64,000 bases of DNA from Loripinus fragilis (GCA_964019695.1 OZ026519.1:23498013-23562012); one strand, 5' to 3'; shown: positions 17,778 to 28,692, counted from the stretch's first letter. Notes: generated by a model from the sequence alone, not told the origin. Numbers and translations: made by a program.

Positions 17778-20398
17778 AGGGTAGTTGTTTCAAATGTCTG
17801 AAAGACAGTCATTTATCAACTGAGTGTAAAAGTTCTAAAAGATGTGTGTACTGTGGTAAAGTTAATGCACATCACAGAAGTCTGTGCTTTGTAAAATTCT
17901 CCAAAAAGTCGGGAAGTGAAAGTGCACATCTAACAGAGGAGGTGGAAAATATGGATAGTGTACAAATTGTGTCAGATGAACCTGGATTGCTTTCTTGCCA
18001 CGAAACTGTTTTAATGCAAACAGCACTTACAGAAGTGAAAGGAAAAGAAAACACTAAAAGTGAATGTGTGCGACTGATCTTAGACTCGGGTTCTCATAGG
18101 ACATATGTTACAAAGGCTTTAGTAGATCGTCTAGGCCTTGAAATGGAAAATGAGCAAGAAATAAATGTGGTAACATTTGGAAGCTCAAAATCAAAAGCTA
18201 TTAAAACAAAAACAACATCTTTAAGTATAAAGCTTAAGAATGGAGACTACATGTCACTATTAGCAAATGTTGTACCCACTATTAGTGGAAGTATTCAGCG
18301 AAATCCAATTCCACCAGAAGGGTTAAACAAATTGACAGAACTAACTCAAAATTTGAATCTAGCGGATGTTATCCCAACAGAAAAAGAATCAAATAAACTA
18401 GAGTTGTTGCTTGGTAATGATTACTACCTGGATGTTATTAATTCTGACAAGATTGAAGTGAGTCCTGGATTGTATTTGCTCTCCTCAAAATTAGGCTGGA
18501 TTGTGTCAGGAAGAACTCATTTATATCCCTTAAATCAAAACTTAAGTGGAGTTAATATGTTGATTTTATCACATGGAAATTATCTTACAAGGAATAATAC
18601 ACTTAGTGAAAGTGATGTTAATTTACCCATTCAGCCCAATCTGGAAGATTTTTGGAGCATGGAATCAATAGGAATCAATGATAATCCTGTGAGTACAGAT
18701 GATGAAAAAGCTATGATCAGATTCAAAGAGAGCCTAAAACGTGAAAATGGCAGGTATCAGGTCACTTGGCCTTGGAAAGACGATACTTCAGAACTTATGG
18801 AAAATCGTGGTCTAGCGTTCGGAAGACTTAAGTCGTTAGTAAATAAGATCCAGAAACAACCAGACCTGATGCAAAGATATAATGATGTCATTCAAGATCA
18901 GTTAGACAAAGGGATAATTGAAAGAGTAGAACGTGCCACGTGTGATGGAATACGACATTATATTCCACATCATGTCATTATTACACCTCAGAAATCTACA
19001 ACAAAACTAAGAGTAGTTTATGATGCATCTGCGAAAGTGAGAAAGGATAACAAAAGTCTAAATGAATGTCTGTACAGAGGGCCTGTACTGCTACGTGATC
19101 TTGTTGGTATGATCTTGAGATTTAGAATTCCAAAAGTTGGAATTGTTTCAGACATAGAGAAGGCGTTTCTACAAATAGAACTTCAACCATCAGATAGAGA
19201 TGTTACAAGGTTTCTTTGGTTCAAAAACTACCAGGAGCCAAAAATTGATGAATCTCATATTCAGGAGTTAAGATTCTGCAGAGTTCCTTTTGGTGTTATT
19301 TCAAGCCCATTTCTCTTAAGTGCTACAGTTGAAAGTCATTTGGACTCATCTGAAACACAATTAGCTGAACAGTTGAAAAATGATATTTACATGGATAACC
19401 TGATAACTGGTACAGATACAGTGGAAAAGGCAATTTCTTTGTACAAAGGAGCAAAAGCCATATTCAGTGATGCTAAGATGAATTTACGTGAATGGATGAC
19501 TAACAGTAAAGAAGTCAATCAGAATATAGAACATGAAGACCTATCTGAGGAAACGTCTATGAAAGTGTTAGGCTATCTTTGGAACACTTATGAGGATACT
19601 ATGTCAGTACAACAGTCAAAACTTATAAATGCTGAAATGCCCATAAACAAAAGAAATGTTTTGAGACAGCTAGCTTCAGTTTTTGATCCACTTGGATTAT
19701 TTGCTCCCATCACATTGAGGGGAAAGATCTTACTTCAGACAATATGGATTAAACAACTGAAATGGGATGATCCGCTTGATCAAGAAGGCTCCAATGAATG
19801 GGCTGAGATAAAAGGTGATCTTATGAAAATGAGTGAAAAGGAAATAAAACGATGTATATCGATTTCCAGTCAAAGAGAGAATATAACATACTCATTGGTG
19901 TGCTTTAGTGACGCTTCAGGAAAAGCTTATGCAGCAACAATCTACTTGTTGCAAAAGTCATTGAATGAAACAAAGTCAGACTTGATATTCTGTAAAAGCA
20001 GAATTGCTCCAGTAAAAAAGATAACTATACCAAGACTTGAACTTCTAGCGGTACTTATAGGTGTTAGATGTTTGAAATATGTAGAAACACAACTCAAGCT
20101 GCCGTTGGATACAGTCATCTTAATGACAGATTCACAATGTGTATTGCACTGGATTTCAAGCACAAAAATACTTCCAGTATTTATTGAAAACAGAGTGAAA
20201 GAAATAAGGGGACATACCAAAGCAAAATTCCAGTACGTGAATACAAAGGATAACCCTGCTGACATAGCAACTAGAGGTGTGTCTATGTTAAGACTGTGTG
20301 AAGAAAACCTATGGTGGCATGGACCAAACTGGGTGTTACTTCCAAGTGTGAATTGGCCAAAGATGGTGCAAAGATTCAGCAAAACTAGACGAAATTGA
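17774..20398 (+). CDS. pol: BEL protease, reverse transcriptase, RNase H
   Basis: Open in frame from 17774, overlapping the gag stop. It starts with two zinc knuckles (CFKCLKDSHLSTEC; CVYCGK...HHRSLC). Aspartic protease DSGS lies near 18083. RT shows RVVYDASAK, the catalytic VSDIEKAFLQI and YMDN near 19388; BEL members often have N as the fourth residue. RNase H acidic residues are in FSDAS (about 19905), RLELLAV, TDSQ (about 20127) and NPADIATRG. The frame ends at TGA 20396-20398 shortly after NWPK, while family-like sequence resumes in the gag frame (DEIEYET..), so a frame change lies within about 20352-20380. It copies the RNA to DNA. Confidence 0.92.
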   Translation, partial: LKGSCFKCLKDSHLSTECKSSKRCVYCGKVNAHHRSLCFVKFSKKSGSESAHLTEEVENMDSVQIVSDEPGLLSCHETVLMQTALTEVKGKENTKSECVRLILDSGSHRTYVTKALVDRLGLEMENEQEINVVTFGSSKSKAIKTKTTSLSIKLKNGDYMSLLANVVPTISGSIQRNPIPPEGLNKLTELTQNLNLADVIPTEKESNKLELLLGNDYYLDVINSDKIEVSPGLYLLSSKLGWIVSGRTHLYPLNQNLSGVNMLILSHGNYLTRNNTLSESDVNLPIQPNLEDFWSMESIGINDNPVSTDDEKAMIRFKESLKRENGRYQVTWPWKDDTSELMENRGLAFGRLKSLVNKIQKQPDLMQRYNDVIQDQLDKGIIERVERATCDGIRHYIPHHVIITPQKSTTKLRVVYDASAKVRKDNKSLNECLYRGPVLLRDLVGMILRFRIPKVGIVSDIEKAFLQIELQPSDRDVTRFLWFKNYQEPKIDESHIQELRFCRVPFGVISSPFLLSATVESHLDSSETQLAEQLKNDIYMDNLITGTDTVEKAISLYKGAKAIFSDAKMNLREWMTNSKEVNQNIEHEDLSEETSMKVLGYLWNTYEDTMSVQQSKLINAEMPINKRNVLRQLASVFDPLGLFAPITLRGKILLQTIWIKQLKWDDPLDQEGSNEWAEIKGDLMKMSEKEIKRCISISSQRENITYSLVCFSDASGKAYAATIYLLQKSLNETKSDLIFCKSRIAPVKKITIPRLELLAVLIGVRCLKYVETQLKLPLDTVILMTDSQCVLHWISSTKILPVFIENRVKEIRGHTKAKFQYVNTKDNPADIATRGVSMLRLCEENLWWHGPNWVLLPSVNWPKMVQRFSKTRRN

Positions 20399-20507
20399 AT
20401 ATGAAACAACAAACACCAAAGATTCTCCCAAAAGTGAAAATGTTTTAACTTCACAGTCAGTAGATAGTGAGTCACCCTTTGGAATTGATGAAAGAAACTT
20501 TTCATCT

Positions 20508-21566
20508 ATGCAGAGATTGGTTGGAGTAACAGCATGGTGTCATCGTTTCATAAAACGCATACGTGGACAAAGCTTTGAAACAAAGTACTTATCATATGAT
20601 GAATTATACACAGCTGAAATCATGTGGGTTAAACACTGTCAAGAGAAGCAATTTTCAGAAGCATTACACTCGTGTGTAACAAAGAAACGAAACAATCTTG
20701 TCTCACAACTTGATTTGTTCATTGATGAATGTGGAATGCTGAGATGTGGTGGGCGTCTAGTGCACGCTAACTTCAAAGAGGCAGCGAGGTTTCCACTTTT
20801 GTTGCCTTCATCTGAAAGATTTACACATCTGTTCATCGAGAAAATACACCAAAAACTCTTACACAGTGGTGTTTCACAAACACTCAGTGAAATCAGACAA
20901 CAATTCTGGATACCATGTGGTAGAGCGACTGTTGCAAAAGTGTTGAAAAGATGTATAGTATGTAAAAAGTTAGAGGGAGGACCATACAAATTGCCATCTA
21001 TGGCTCCATTGCCCAAATCGCGTGTTTCAGAATCAACACCATTCACTAGATTTGGAATAGATTACTTTGGTCCACTTTGTATAAAGGAAAATAAAGATTC
21101 TCAAAAGATCTGGGTCAGCCTCTTTACATGTCTTGTAACTCGTGCAGTACACCTTGAGCTGGTCAATGACATGTCTGCAGACTCATTCCTTTTGTGTTTC
21201 AGACGTTTCATCTCTGCAAGAGGAACACCCATAGAGATTATCAGTGACAATGCTAAACAATTCAAACTGTCAAGTGATACAATTAATGCAATATGGGGTA
21301 GGTTATTAAGGAGTGAGGAAGTTCAAAACTATGTTTCCAATGTAGGCATCAAATGGAGTTTTATTGTTGAACTAGCTCCATGGATGGGCGGATTCTATGA
21401 GCGTTTAGTTGGTCTCGTCAAACGTGCATTACGAAAAACAATTGGTCGTAAGCTGTTATCATATGAGCAAATGTTAACACTTCTAAAGGAATGTGAAGCA
21501 GTTGTAAATTCAAGACCACTGGTTTATGTTGGGGAAGATTTAAATTCATCAATTTCCATAACTTAA
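20508..21566 (+). CDS. pol: BEL integrase, zinc and catalytic domains
   Basis: The frame is open upstream to about 20360, so the ATG at 20508 is not a real start. HHCC zinc motif: IEKIHQKLLH ... CIVCKKLEG. Catalytic D, D, E are in FGIDYFGP (about 21055), IISDNAKQF (about 21246) and GGFYERLVG (about 21396). An in-frame TAA at 21564-21566 interrupts the protein just past VNSRPLVYV, where the family normally runs on without break. The enzyme joins element DNA to the chromosome. Confidence 0.9.
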   Translation: MQRLVGVTAWCHRFIKRIRGQSFETKYLSYDELYTAEIMWVKHCQEKQFSEALHSCVTKKRNNLVSQLDLFIDECGMLRCGGRLVHANFKEAARFPLLLPSSERFTHLFIEKIHQKLLHSGVSQTLSEIRQQFWIPCGRATVAKVLKRCIVCKKLEGGPYKLPSMAPLPKSRVSESTPFTRFGIDYFGPLCIKENKDSQKIWVSLFTCLVTRAVHLELVNDMSADSFLLCFRRFISARGTPIEIISDNAKQFKLSSDTINAIWGRLLRSEEVQNYVSNVGIKWSFIVELAPWMGGFYERLVGLVKRALRKTIGRKLLSYEQMLTLLKECEAVVNSRPLVYVGEDLNSSISIT

Positions 21567-21980
21567 GCACATTTCATCAGTGTGAATCCTCACACTGGCA
21601 TACCAGAGTTACAGAAGGATAGTGATGATCCTGAATACAAACCATATGAAAGCAGTGTTGATAAACTGTTAAAGCTGTGGAAAAAAGGTCAGAAAATGTT
21701 AGATACATTTTGGCAAATATGGCGCAATGAATATTCGTTAAGCCTTCGTGAAAGAACACAGAGTAAGATAAAGTCACATAGAGTGCAATCTAATGCTTTT
21801 CCTAGTGTTGGTGATGTGGTTCTTATCAAAGACAATTTACCCCGCGGGCAATGGAAAATGGGAAAGATAACAGAATTACGTTCAAGTCATGATGGGAAAA
21901 TACGTTCAGCTGCATTACAAATATCATCTGGACGAACATTAAGGAGACCTTTGAATTTACTGTTTCCAATAGAAGTATAG
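21567..21980 (+). CDS. pol: BEL integrase C-terminal domain (after the stop)
   Basis: Same frame as the integrase, beyond the TAA. AHFISVN, LWKKGQKMLDTFWQIWRNEY, VGDVVLIKDNLPRGQW and RPLNLLFPIE match the DUF5641-type end of BEL/Pao polyproteins. Its own stop is TAG 21978-21980. No second stop or shift was seen in it. Confidence 0.85.
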   Translation, partial: AHFISVNPHTGIPELQKDSDDPEYKPYESSVDKLLKLWKKGQKMLDTFWQIWRNEYSLSLRERTQSKIKSHRVQSNAFPSVGDVVLIKDNLPRGQWKMGKITELRSSHDGKIRSAALQISSGRTLRRPLNLLFPIEV

Positions 21981-22179
21981 AATTTTTCTGTGTGTGGGAG
22001 GTCGCGTAAGTGCGAAATTCACATGTTACAGTTGATGTTCATCTATACAGACAGGTTAAGTTCCTAGACAAGTGTTAAAAAAATGAAAAAAAAAAATTAA
22101 TAAAACTATCAGTGTTAGCTTAATTTCAATATTTATTCTACCAGAACACATGTGTAATTATGGATTTATTCAAATGGAA

Positions 22180-22480
22180 ATACGTCAGTGGTATCAAAGT
22201 CAGTAATCAGTGTTACAAAAACAGTGATATTCATGTCAGTGATAGATCGTTAGTGATAGATCGTCAGTGATAGTTGGCCAGTGTTTATATCGTGAGTGTG
22301 TACAAAGTCAGTGATATTCATGCCAGTGATAGATCGCCAGCGTTAACATCGTTAGTGATTTATCGTCAGTGATAGCTCGTCAGTGTTAACATCATCAGTT
22401 TTACATCGTCAGTGATAGATCGTCAGTGGTTATATCTTCAGTGTTAACCTTGTCAGTGATAAATCAACAGTGATGATTTC
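22180..22480 (+). repeat. degenerate minisatellite in the BEL 3' non-coding region
   Basis: About twenty loose copies of a 12-15 base unit around TCAGTGATAGATCG, with variants TCAGTGTTAACATCG and CCAGTGATAG. It lies between the integrase stop and the right LTR. Confidence 0.75.
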
Positions 22481-23056
22481 AACAGCAGCGTTAAAACCAA
22501 TAATGCTATCATCAACGTCAATCAAACTATTGTTGTGAATTATATTCGTTTTCATCTTTCTACAGACGAAGTAAGATGTGATGTAATGGTATGTACTGTG
22601 ACATCAGAGTAGACAGTTCCAGTGACGATATCATCTCATCTCATGATGCTGTGGGAACATAAAATCTCAGAACCGAAGTAGAAGTCTAGATATGAACTGG
22701 CTATTGGTGTTTTGCATTCAGATGAAAGAATGAAGATGATTATCATTGTTTTACAATGAAACAACTGATTAATATGTATATAAAAACTTTCAAAGACAGA
22801 TATAAAAGTGTCAATAGTTATCTGCAGATATTGTATGCCTCATAAAGTTATGCTGAAATCGCATAGTTAAACCTATGTACTAAGGGGTCGTTCCCTGACC
22901 AGATAAATACTCTGATTTGGGTCCAAACCTTTTGCATTTTGCTTCAAAAACACAATAGCTGAATAATCTGCAGGCAGCTTTGGCAATGTTGGTTGTGAAA
23001 GAAGTAAAATATAATCTTTCATCAAAGGTTGAAATAATATGTGCTCATCTGCTCCT

Positions 23057-23062
23057 GGGGAA
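23057..23062 (+). other. short polypurine tract
   Basis: GGGGAA immediately before the right LTR is the expected plus-strand primer position. It is short for a polypurine tract. Confidence 0.5.
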
Positions 23063-23514
23063 TGTCGCGAAGATCGCGAAACGAATGTACTTTTAATTAC
23101 TAACTGTGAGTTATTCATGCATGCATAGCTCCGCCTATGATCCGTTTATACTTACTAAGTAGCTCCGCTACTTAGTATTGTTTATACTCCGCTCACATGA
23201 ACGATTAGCACGTGGGAACTCCGCTGAGTAATGGAATTCACGTGGAAATCGTTTATTACGGATTATGACCACGTATATAAAGCCTTCAGACATCACCCAA
23301 GAGCAAGAGCTGTTTGGATTTCATTATGTGGATATATATGTGCTTTGGAATATAATGGATAGACGTACGCAATTAAAAAAGGTAAAACTTTCTCTGTGTT
23401 TATTCTCATTACTATAAAATACAAACATTGCAAAATTCTACAATGTTGGTGAAATAAAATTCGTTGCTCAAATAAGTTATAAGCTGAAGGCAAAAGTAAA
23501 AAGACTTCACGACA
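23063..23514 (+). repeat. 3' LTR of the BEL element
   Basis: 452 bases, identical to the left LTR except ACTTACTAAG for ACTTCCTAAG. AATAAA at 23453-23458. It is followed at once by the target repeat ATTGC. Confidence 0.95.
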
Positions 23515-23519
23515 ATTGC

Positions 23520-24312
23520 ACACTTCTGCCAAAAAATTTGGTGAAAAATGACAAATTCATCAAAATTTTTGGTAACCATATTAAATCTTGAAATTTTATT
23601 CAATTTCAGCGTGCAAGTACTGCGTTTCACTCGAACCAACAAAAACGGTTTATAACACAAAATTTACTTTGCTGGAAGGACCTAAAATTAATGTTTTAAA
23701 TTTTATTTTTCGTGAAATTTCCCCAAAATTTGAGAAATCACTAAAGCTTCAATTAAACTGAATCATTTAAAAATTGGCATACGTAAGTTGTAAGGTCATA
23801 AACTATGGTTATCATTTATCGCAATATTTACCGGCGAACGTGTCGCATTTTTGTTAACTTCCTGTTTTCTTGCTGAAACTTTGATGACCATTTTGAAGGT
23901 CAAAACTTCAAGACCAAAAAAAGAAACATGTTGCATGTGCCTAGAAAGAAGAGCAATGTTGAAATTTACCGTAAGTTTGAATCCAAAAGAGCCACTCATA
24001 ATGAAGATCTGATATCCAGATTAATAAGGTGATTTTGCAGTTTTTGTGTCAAAATTTGGGTTGTGTCCCTTTATCAAAAAATACAGCCTGGCCTATCTGG
24101 ACTGCTTTATCTGCATCAAAAGAGTATTGGCTTGATATCGCGACCATAGTTTTATGCTTTTAATTTATTAGAATGTTAAAATAGCATTAAATATCGAGTA
24201 AGGTTATACTGTAAAAGTTGCGTTTTTACTGGCGTTAATTATAGTTTATGTTTGGTCTGAATAAAATGACAGAGAACATAACAGGTTGTATTTTAATAAT
24301 CGTGGCAGCAAC
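23520..24312. other. no gene recognised
   Basis: AT-rich sequence right of the BEL element, continuous with the sequence left of 15934 before insertion. No repeat or coding match seen. Confidence 0.35.
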
Positions 24313-24329
24313 ATAATTTAGACCTCAGC

Positions 24330-24573
24330 AGAGAAGCCGCCGTGGTGTAGGGGATAAACCTATGTCTTGTAAACCAGGGTCGCAGGTTCGATTCCCGGCT
24401 TCTCCCAGTCTGTCGGATGAGACTTTAAGCCGTTGCCCCGTCTTCTGAGACGCTTTAAAACCAGAACCACTGCCTGTTGAGCCTTCGGGAGTTCCTGGAC
24501 ATAGAACCACAAAAAGCATAAACCCACCCGGCCAGTACTGGTACAGCCAAGGAACACGGCCACAAAAACAAAA
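24330..24573 (+). mobile_element. tRNA-derived SINE, family S3, full length
   Basis: Starts GAAGCCGCCGTGGTGTAGGG, B box GGTTCGATTCCC, body CCAGTCTGTCGGATGAGAC, A-rich end. Flanked by a 17-bp duplication ATAATTTAGACCTCAGC (24313-24329) against one-mismatch copy 24574-24590. A reverse copy lies at 52734-52895 and a relative at 57464-57590. Confidence 0.85.
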
Positions 24574-24579
24574 ATAATT

Positions 24580-24776
24580 TAGGCCTCAGCGCGAAAAAAA
24601 AACAACGTGTCATCGGGATTTGCGAACAACAAAGGCGCAGACCAGCCTGCGCATCCGTGCAGACTAATCAGCACATTTGTTATTCACTTTTTAGAAAGTA
24701 TCGTATCTAAACTTGCTACAGGTGAATTTTCAATTTTCTAGCTTAGTCAGACAGGTTTTGTCGCACCGAGGCCCAA
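24580..24776. mobile_element. MITE family M3, copy 1
   Basis: TAGGCCTCAGCGCGAAAAA at the left and TTTTGTCGCACCGAGGCCC at the right, interior GGCGCAGACCAGCCTGCGCA. The S3 SINE inserted at its left edge. Confidence 0.65.
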
Positions 24777-25615
24777 TTTTAAACGGTTGTGCAGTATTTT
24801 CTTACTAAGTGGTCATGCACGGACTGTGAATAATCAGAGGCGTGTTCAACAATGCGATTGCATATTTGGTGACGGCTTAAGGGTTTAAATCAAGATAATA
24901 ATACATCTCCAAGATACACTGGTTAAGAGACTTACTGGATGTGCGTCCGCGAGACGCTTTGTATGTGAACAAAAACAGATGTTTCTTGGTAGAAACGGGC
25001 AAATAAGATATTTCCTCCCCATTTCTTTACTACATCTATGGTGCTAAATGTGGGTCATTTTTACGGAGATAATCTAAAAGACGAAAATATAAGCAATGCA
25101 TCTTACCTCGTATATATAATAAGCTTTCGAGTTGCAACGGTATTTGAAGATTTATGGGATTTCCGACTACCGGTACAAAACTTTGTTCACCAAATAAACA
25201 TCGTCCTATAATTTGACATTCGAAATAGTCATAATGTAAGATTAATACATGTACCAGATATAAACGGTCGTAATGACCCGGTCGAGAAAGCTTATCCCAC
25301 CTTCGACATTATCATGATTATCAGGCTGATATGCCTTGGGTAGGTACATGTACGTGTACTTAATGTTTTTTTTTTTTTCATTTTCTTATTTGCCAAAGAT
25401 GCTTAATCCCACCACTTGTGCCAGAAAACATACAACTTTCTCTGAGCTCCAAGACCTGACAGTTTCGCCAACAACCCTACAAGATACACATAATTCTATG
25501 CTAAGGTGTTAGGCAAACGAAAATGCTCAAAATAGCCGCCATTCAAGATGGCCTACATAAGTATGATTTATATGCAGGGAATATGCAGACATCTCCAAGT
25601 TTTTATCACATCTAA
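24777..25615. other. no gene recognised
   Basis: Unassigned intergenic sequence between two M3 MITEs. Confidence 0.35.
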
Positions 25616-25621
25616 AACCTA

Positions 25622-25834
25622 AGGGCCTCGACGCGACAAACTCTCTCTTCGGGGTTTCCGACAAAGCGAGACTCAAACCAGTCTCCTCAGCTACAGAAAG
25701 TAGTTAGAAAACCGACGTTTCGCTTGTAGCAAGTTTCAAAAATGCTGATCAGTCTGCGCGAATGCACAGAGACTAGTCTTCGCCTTTGTAGTTCGCAAAC
25801 CCCGAAGACAGGTTTTCTCGCGCGTCGAGGCCCA
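25622..25834. mobile_element. MITE family M3, copy 2
   Basis: GGGCCTCGACGCGACAAACT and its inverted match TCGCGCGTCGAGGCCC bound a palindromic body including TTCGGGGTTT and CTGATCAGTCTGCGCG. Confidence 0.75.
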
Positions 25835-25839
25835 ATTGA

Positions 25840-27080
25840 AGTCTCTTATCATCAGACGACACCTATCTCTTTGCCTACTAGTGCCGACTGCTACTAACAT
25901 TTGCAAACAATTTGGAGCCAGATAAGGCACGACAGAACTTTGGGCCTGATCTGGATTCAAACTTGTTGACACTTTGATGGTATCACTGAAAGAAGTTTTG
26001 AAAAAAAGTTGATTTTGAAAAATATCAGCTACGATAAAATGCATGAAAAAGTAGCCAATAGGCAAACAGTTAATATATACCCGACAAAAAAAGAAACGCA
26101 CCACTACGATTTTCCCATTAAGATCTCCTTTTAAAACGAAAATTGTAATTGTCATGAAATATTCATTTCTGATCAAATCTTACTCAAACTTGAGTGTGAC
26201 GTAGATGAGTATCTGTACTTTCCCTGTGTAGGCACAAAACACATCAAGGCGAATGCTAAACGAGTTTTGGAAGCGTTAATTCAACGCTACTATCTGCATG
26301 GAATTCCAAGTATGTTTTACATTTGCAAAGTATGACAACGATATGTTGTCGTTATGTGAGACAACCAATGTGTTTATTGATGCTTTTTTGTAATTCCAAA
26401 ATCCATTTTCATCAGTTAGGACCGTTTAAATTGATTTAAACAATGTTGAAATCTTTAAATGTTTTGTAAGGTTTATTTCCAGTGTTGAATCATTAGGGTA
26501 GTCACAATACATAGGCTACCTAGCATTCAATTATCGCGTATGCTGAATTTAAAGATAGTATTGGCAAAGAATAAGTGTCTGGGTACAATTTGGTCTACTG
26601 ATATGATTCTAATTGTTTGAACTTATCCAGCAAGAGAGCATTATAAAAAACGCTTATTTCCTGTGACTTTACAATTTGACCCCCACTTTGTTCATGGCCA
26701 ATTTTCTTTAACACAATTTCGACGTCAGATTGCAAAAGATGTGTAACGCAGCAGTACCTGACATACCTTTGCATTGATATAAACTAAACTGGCCTATCAC
26801 GTGTGATCTTTCTGAGAGTTGAACAATTTTAAGTGGTGCGCTTCTTTTTTTGTTGGGTATATAAGCAATCATCTTTGGTTAATTCAAGTGCACTCCCAAG
26901 AAATCGTCTATTATCTTCTCGCTCGTTTGCACTGCACTTTATGGCTTGATTTTATTATGACTCAAATAAAGTCGCGAGAAAGTCATTTTACGGGTTAATG
27001 TACAGCTCAGACTTACGTCACATGCTTGTCTTCAGAGACTATATATAATCTCGAACATAGGTTTCTTTCCTAGCATATGA
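25840..27080. other. no gene recognised
   Basis: AT-rich. The minus-strand open frame at 25736-26176 overlaps the M3 MITE and has no family resemblance. Confidence 0.35.
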
Positions 27081-27090
27081 CTCAACTACT

Positions 27091-27304
27091 TCCCGGGAGC
27101 GCAGTGGCTCAGTGATAGAGTGCTTGACTCGAGACGGAGGGGCCGCGGGTTCGAGCCTCACCGGCGTCACTGCTTTGTGGTCCTTGAACAAGACACATTT
27201 ATTCTAGCTTAGTACTGGTTCAACCAATGCCCCGTCCCTGTTAAACTGAAAGATTGTTGATGGGACGTAAAGAATCAAATCAAACAAACAAACAAACAAA
27301 CAAA
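27091..27304 (+). mobile_element. tRNA-derived SINE, family S1, full length
   Basis: GGGAGCGCAGTGGCTCAGTG, B box CGGGTTCGAGCC, tail of AAACAAAC repeats. Target duplication TCAACTACT at 27082-27090 and 27305-27313. Confidence 0.85.
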
Positions 27305-27572
27305 TCAACTACTCCCCAAGTGGATAACAGACCAGACAGCGCAGACGCACAGGGTAATTTTCGACATTGGTATTATCAAATAGCATATACAGATATATCT
27401 CATGGCGTGGGTCAATCAGCCTGAAGTCACATATTCCGTCAGAAGAGAAATTACAGAAAAAAGGCATCAGGATGGAAGACCAAACTAGAGTTATACACAT
27501 GTATGATAGGTAAAGAATTTGTGTATAAGCAGGAGATGAACAAATTAAGATTTGGTATCAATAAGGAGGCCA

Positions 27573-27801
27573 GGCCCCGAGGTTATAAAACAGTTTTCAT
27601 GCTCAACTCAACTGAGCACGAAATTTCATCTCTCTTATAAACTAAAATACCGACAAATGAAGAGATTTCTGTCAAATGTTGTATTTTTCATGCTTATAAA
27701 TGTTAAAATGCCAACAATTGTTGCATTTTAACATTTATGTGCAGGATAAATTTCGTGCTTGTCTGAGTTGAGCATCAATAAAGTTTTATAACCTCGGAGC
27801 C
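27573..27801. mobile_element. MITE family M2, full copy
   Basis: Terminal repeats GGCCCCGAGGTTATAAAAC and TTTTATAACCTCGGAGCC. Sub-terminal TCAACTCAACTGAGCACG pairs with its complement, and a central AACAATTGTTGCATTTTAAC hairpin. Copies also at 27803-27960 (partial), 46784-47014 and 58265-58485. Confidence 0.8.
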
Positions 27802-27802
27802 A

Positions 27803-27960
27803 GGCCCCGAAGTTATAAAACTTTTTATATGCTCAACTCAGCTAGCATGGAATTTCAACTGCTCATTAAAACTAAAATGCTGACGAATAAAGACTTTTCT
27901 TGCTTTTAAATGTTCAGATGGTGTACTTATCCTGCTGATAAATGTAAAAATTCCAACAAT
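27803..27960 (+). mobile_element. MITE family M2, partial copy in tandem
   Basis: Begins GGCCCCGAAGTTATAAAAC one base after the full copy and runs about 150 bases before similarity fades. Confidence 0.65.
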
Positions 27961-28111
27961 TCGGTAAGAAAAAACCCATTAGTCTCGTTGAGCTACAGTA
28001 CTAGTGTCCGAGACTACTGTACCGTTCTCAAGCGGTGTTTTTGTGTTTCAATGATAAAATTCCTTGATGCTTTTTTTCCGTTATGTAAGTTTGTGTGTTG
28101 CATGCATGACC

Positions 28112-28692
28112 TGGTGTTGTTCAGGTCTCAGACTCAATAACAGCTCTGACGTAAACCTTTAATCGGTTGGTCTGTGCCTGATGGTAGATGCTTATCTGTA
28201 GCTGACCCCGTGGCTCAACTTGAGGTTTTCTTAAGCTCTGACTATCTGTTTCATCATAGTGTTTTAATTTGATTAGATTGTTACTCCATGATGGTAAACT
28301 GCAATAGTTAGGAAGCCTCCATGCGAGCTTAACAGTTTTTGTTCCTCAACAACAGCAGAATTTAGGGCGAAGATTTGGTGCCAGTAAAATGCCTTGAAGC
28401 CCCCAGTGGTTTAGGCTGCTGTCCGTTCTAAGGCGGTGGTTCTGTTGTTGTTGATTCGTTGTTGATTGTTACTACCATTGAGGGATTCTGTAATTGTTCT
28501 ATGTTTTGTTGTACGTTACTTTATTTCCATTCTAGTTTTGGAATCATCTTGGTGGGGAAGAGAGAGCTGAATGCTTTGCTTAGTTTGTCTTCCTGGTGTC
28601 TCGCGATTGTTGTGTGGCTCTTCCACGCGATGCCATGGGTTTATCTGCAGTTTGTGATTGTGGTATTTCCTGATCATACTCGCTACTAGTTT
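28112..28692 (+). mobile_element. Naiad 3' fragment, subfamily B, plus orientation
   Basis: Starts within the last codons of the retroelement frame (VSDS..ALT then TAA near 28153). It continues through the B tail landmarks GTCCGTTCTAAGGCGG, GGGAAGAGAGAGCTG and TTCCTGATCATACTCGC. Pairs with an inverted copy at 29118-29645. Confidence 0.75.

Larger units (their letters stand above)
15939..23514 (+). mobile_element. BEL/Pao LTR retrotransposon, 7.6 kb, recently inserted
   Basis: Complete structure: two 452-bp LTRs starting TG and ending CA, 5-bp target duplication ATTGC (15934-15938 and 23515-23519), tRNA primer site after the left LTR, gag, protease, RT, RNase H, integrase and a short purine tract before the right LTR. 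Family assignment rests on the BEL-type gag core, DSGS protease, YMDN in RT and the order PR-RT-RH-IN with a DUF5641-like end. The LTRs differ at one position (16034 region, C versus A), so the insertion is young. There is no envelope frame. The coding region has two frame changes and one in-frame stop, so this copy looks unable to make a full polyprotein as read. Confidence 0.95.

Noticed and set aside
19942..20505. 187-codon minus frame within pol
   Set aside because: Antisense shadow of the RNase H region of the BEL element.
20639..21046. 135-codon minus frame within integrase
   Set aside because: Antisense shadow of the integrase zinc domain.
27309..27500. Minus-strand frame resembling a secreted protein
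   Set aside because: Begins with a hydrophobic stretch but has no splice or promoter support and no recognisable family.
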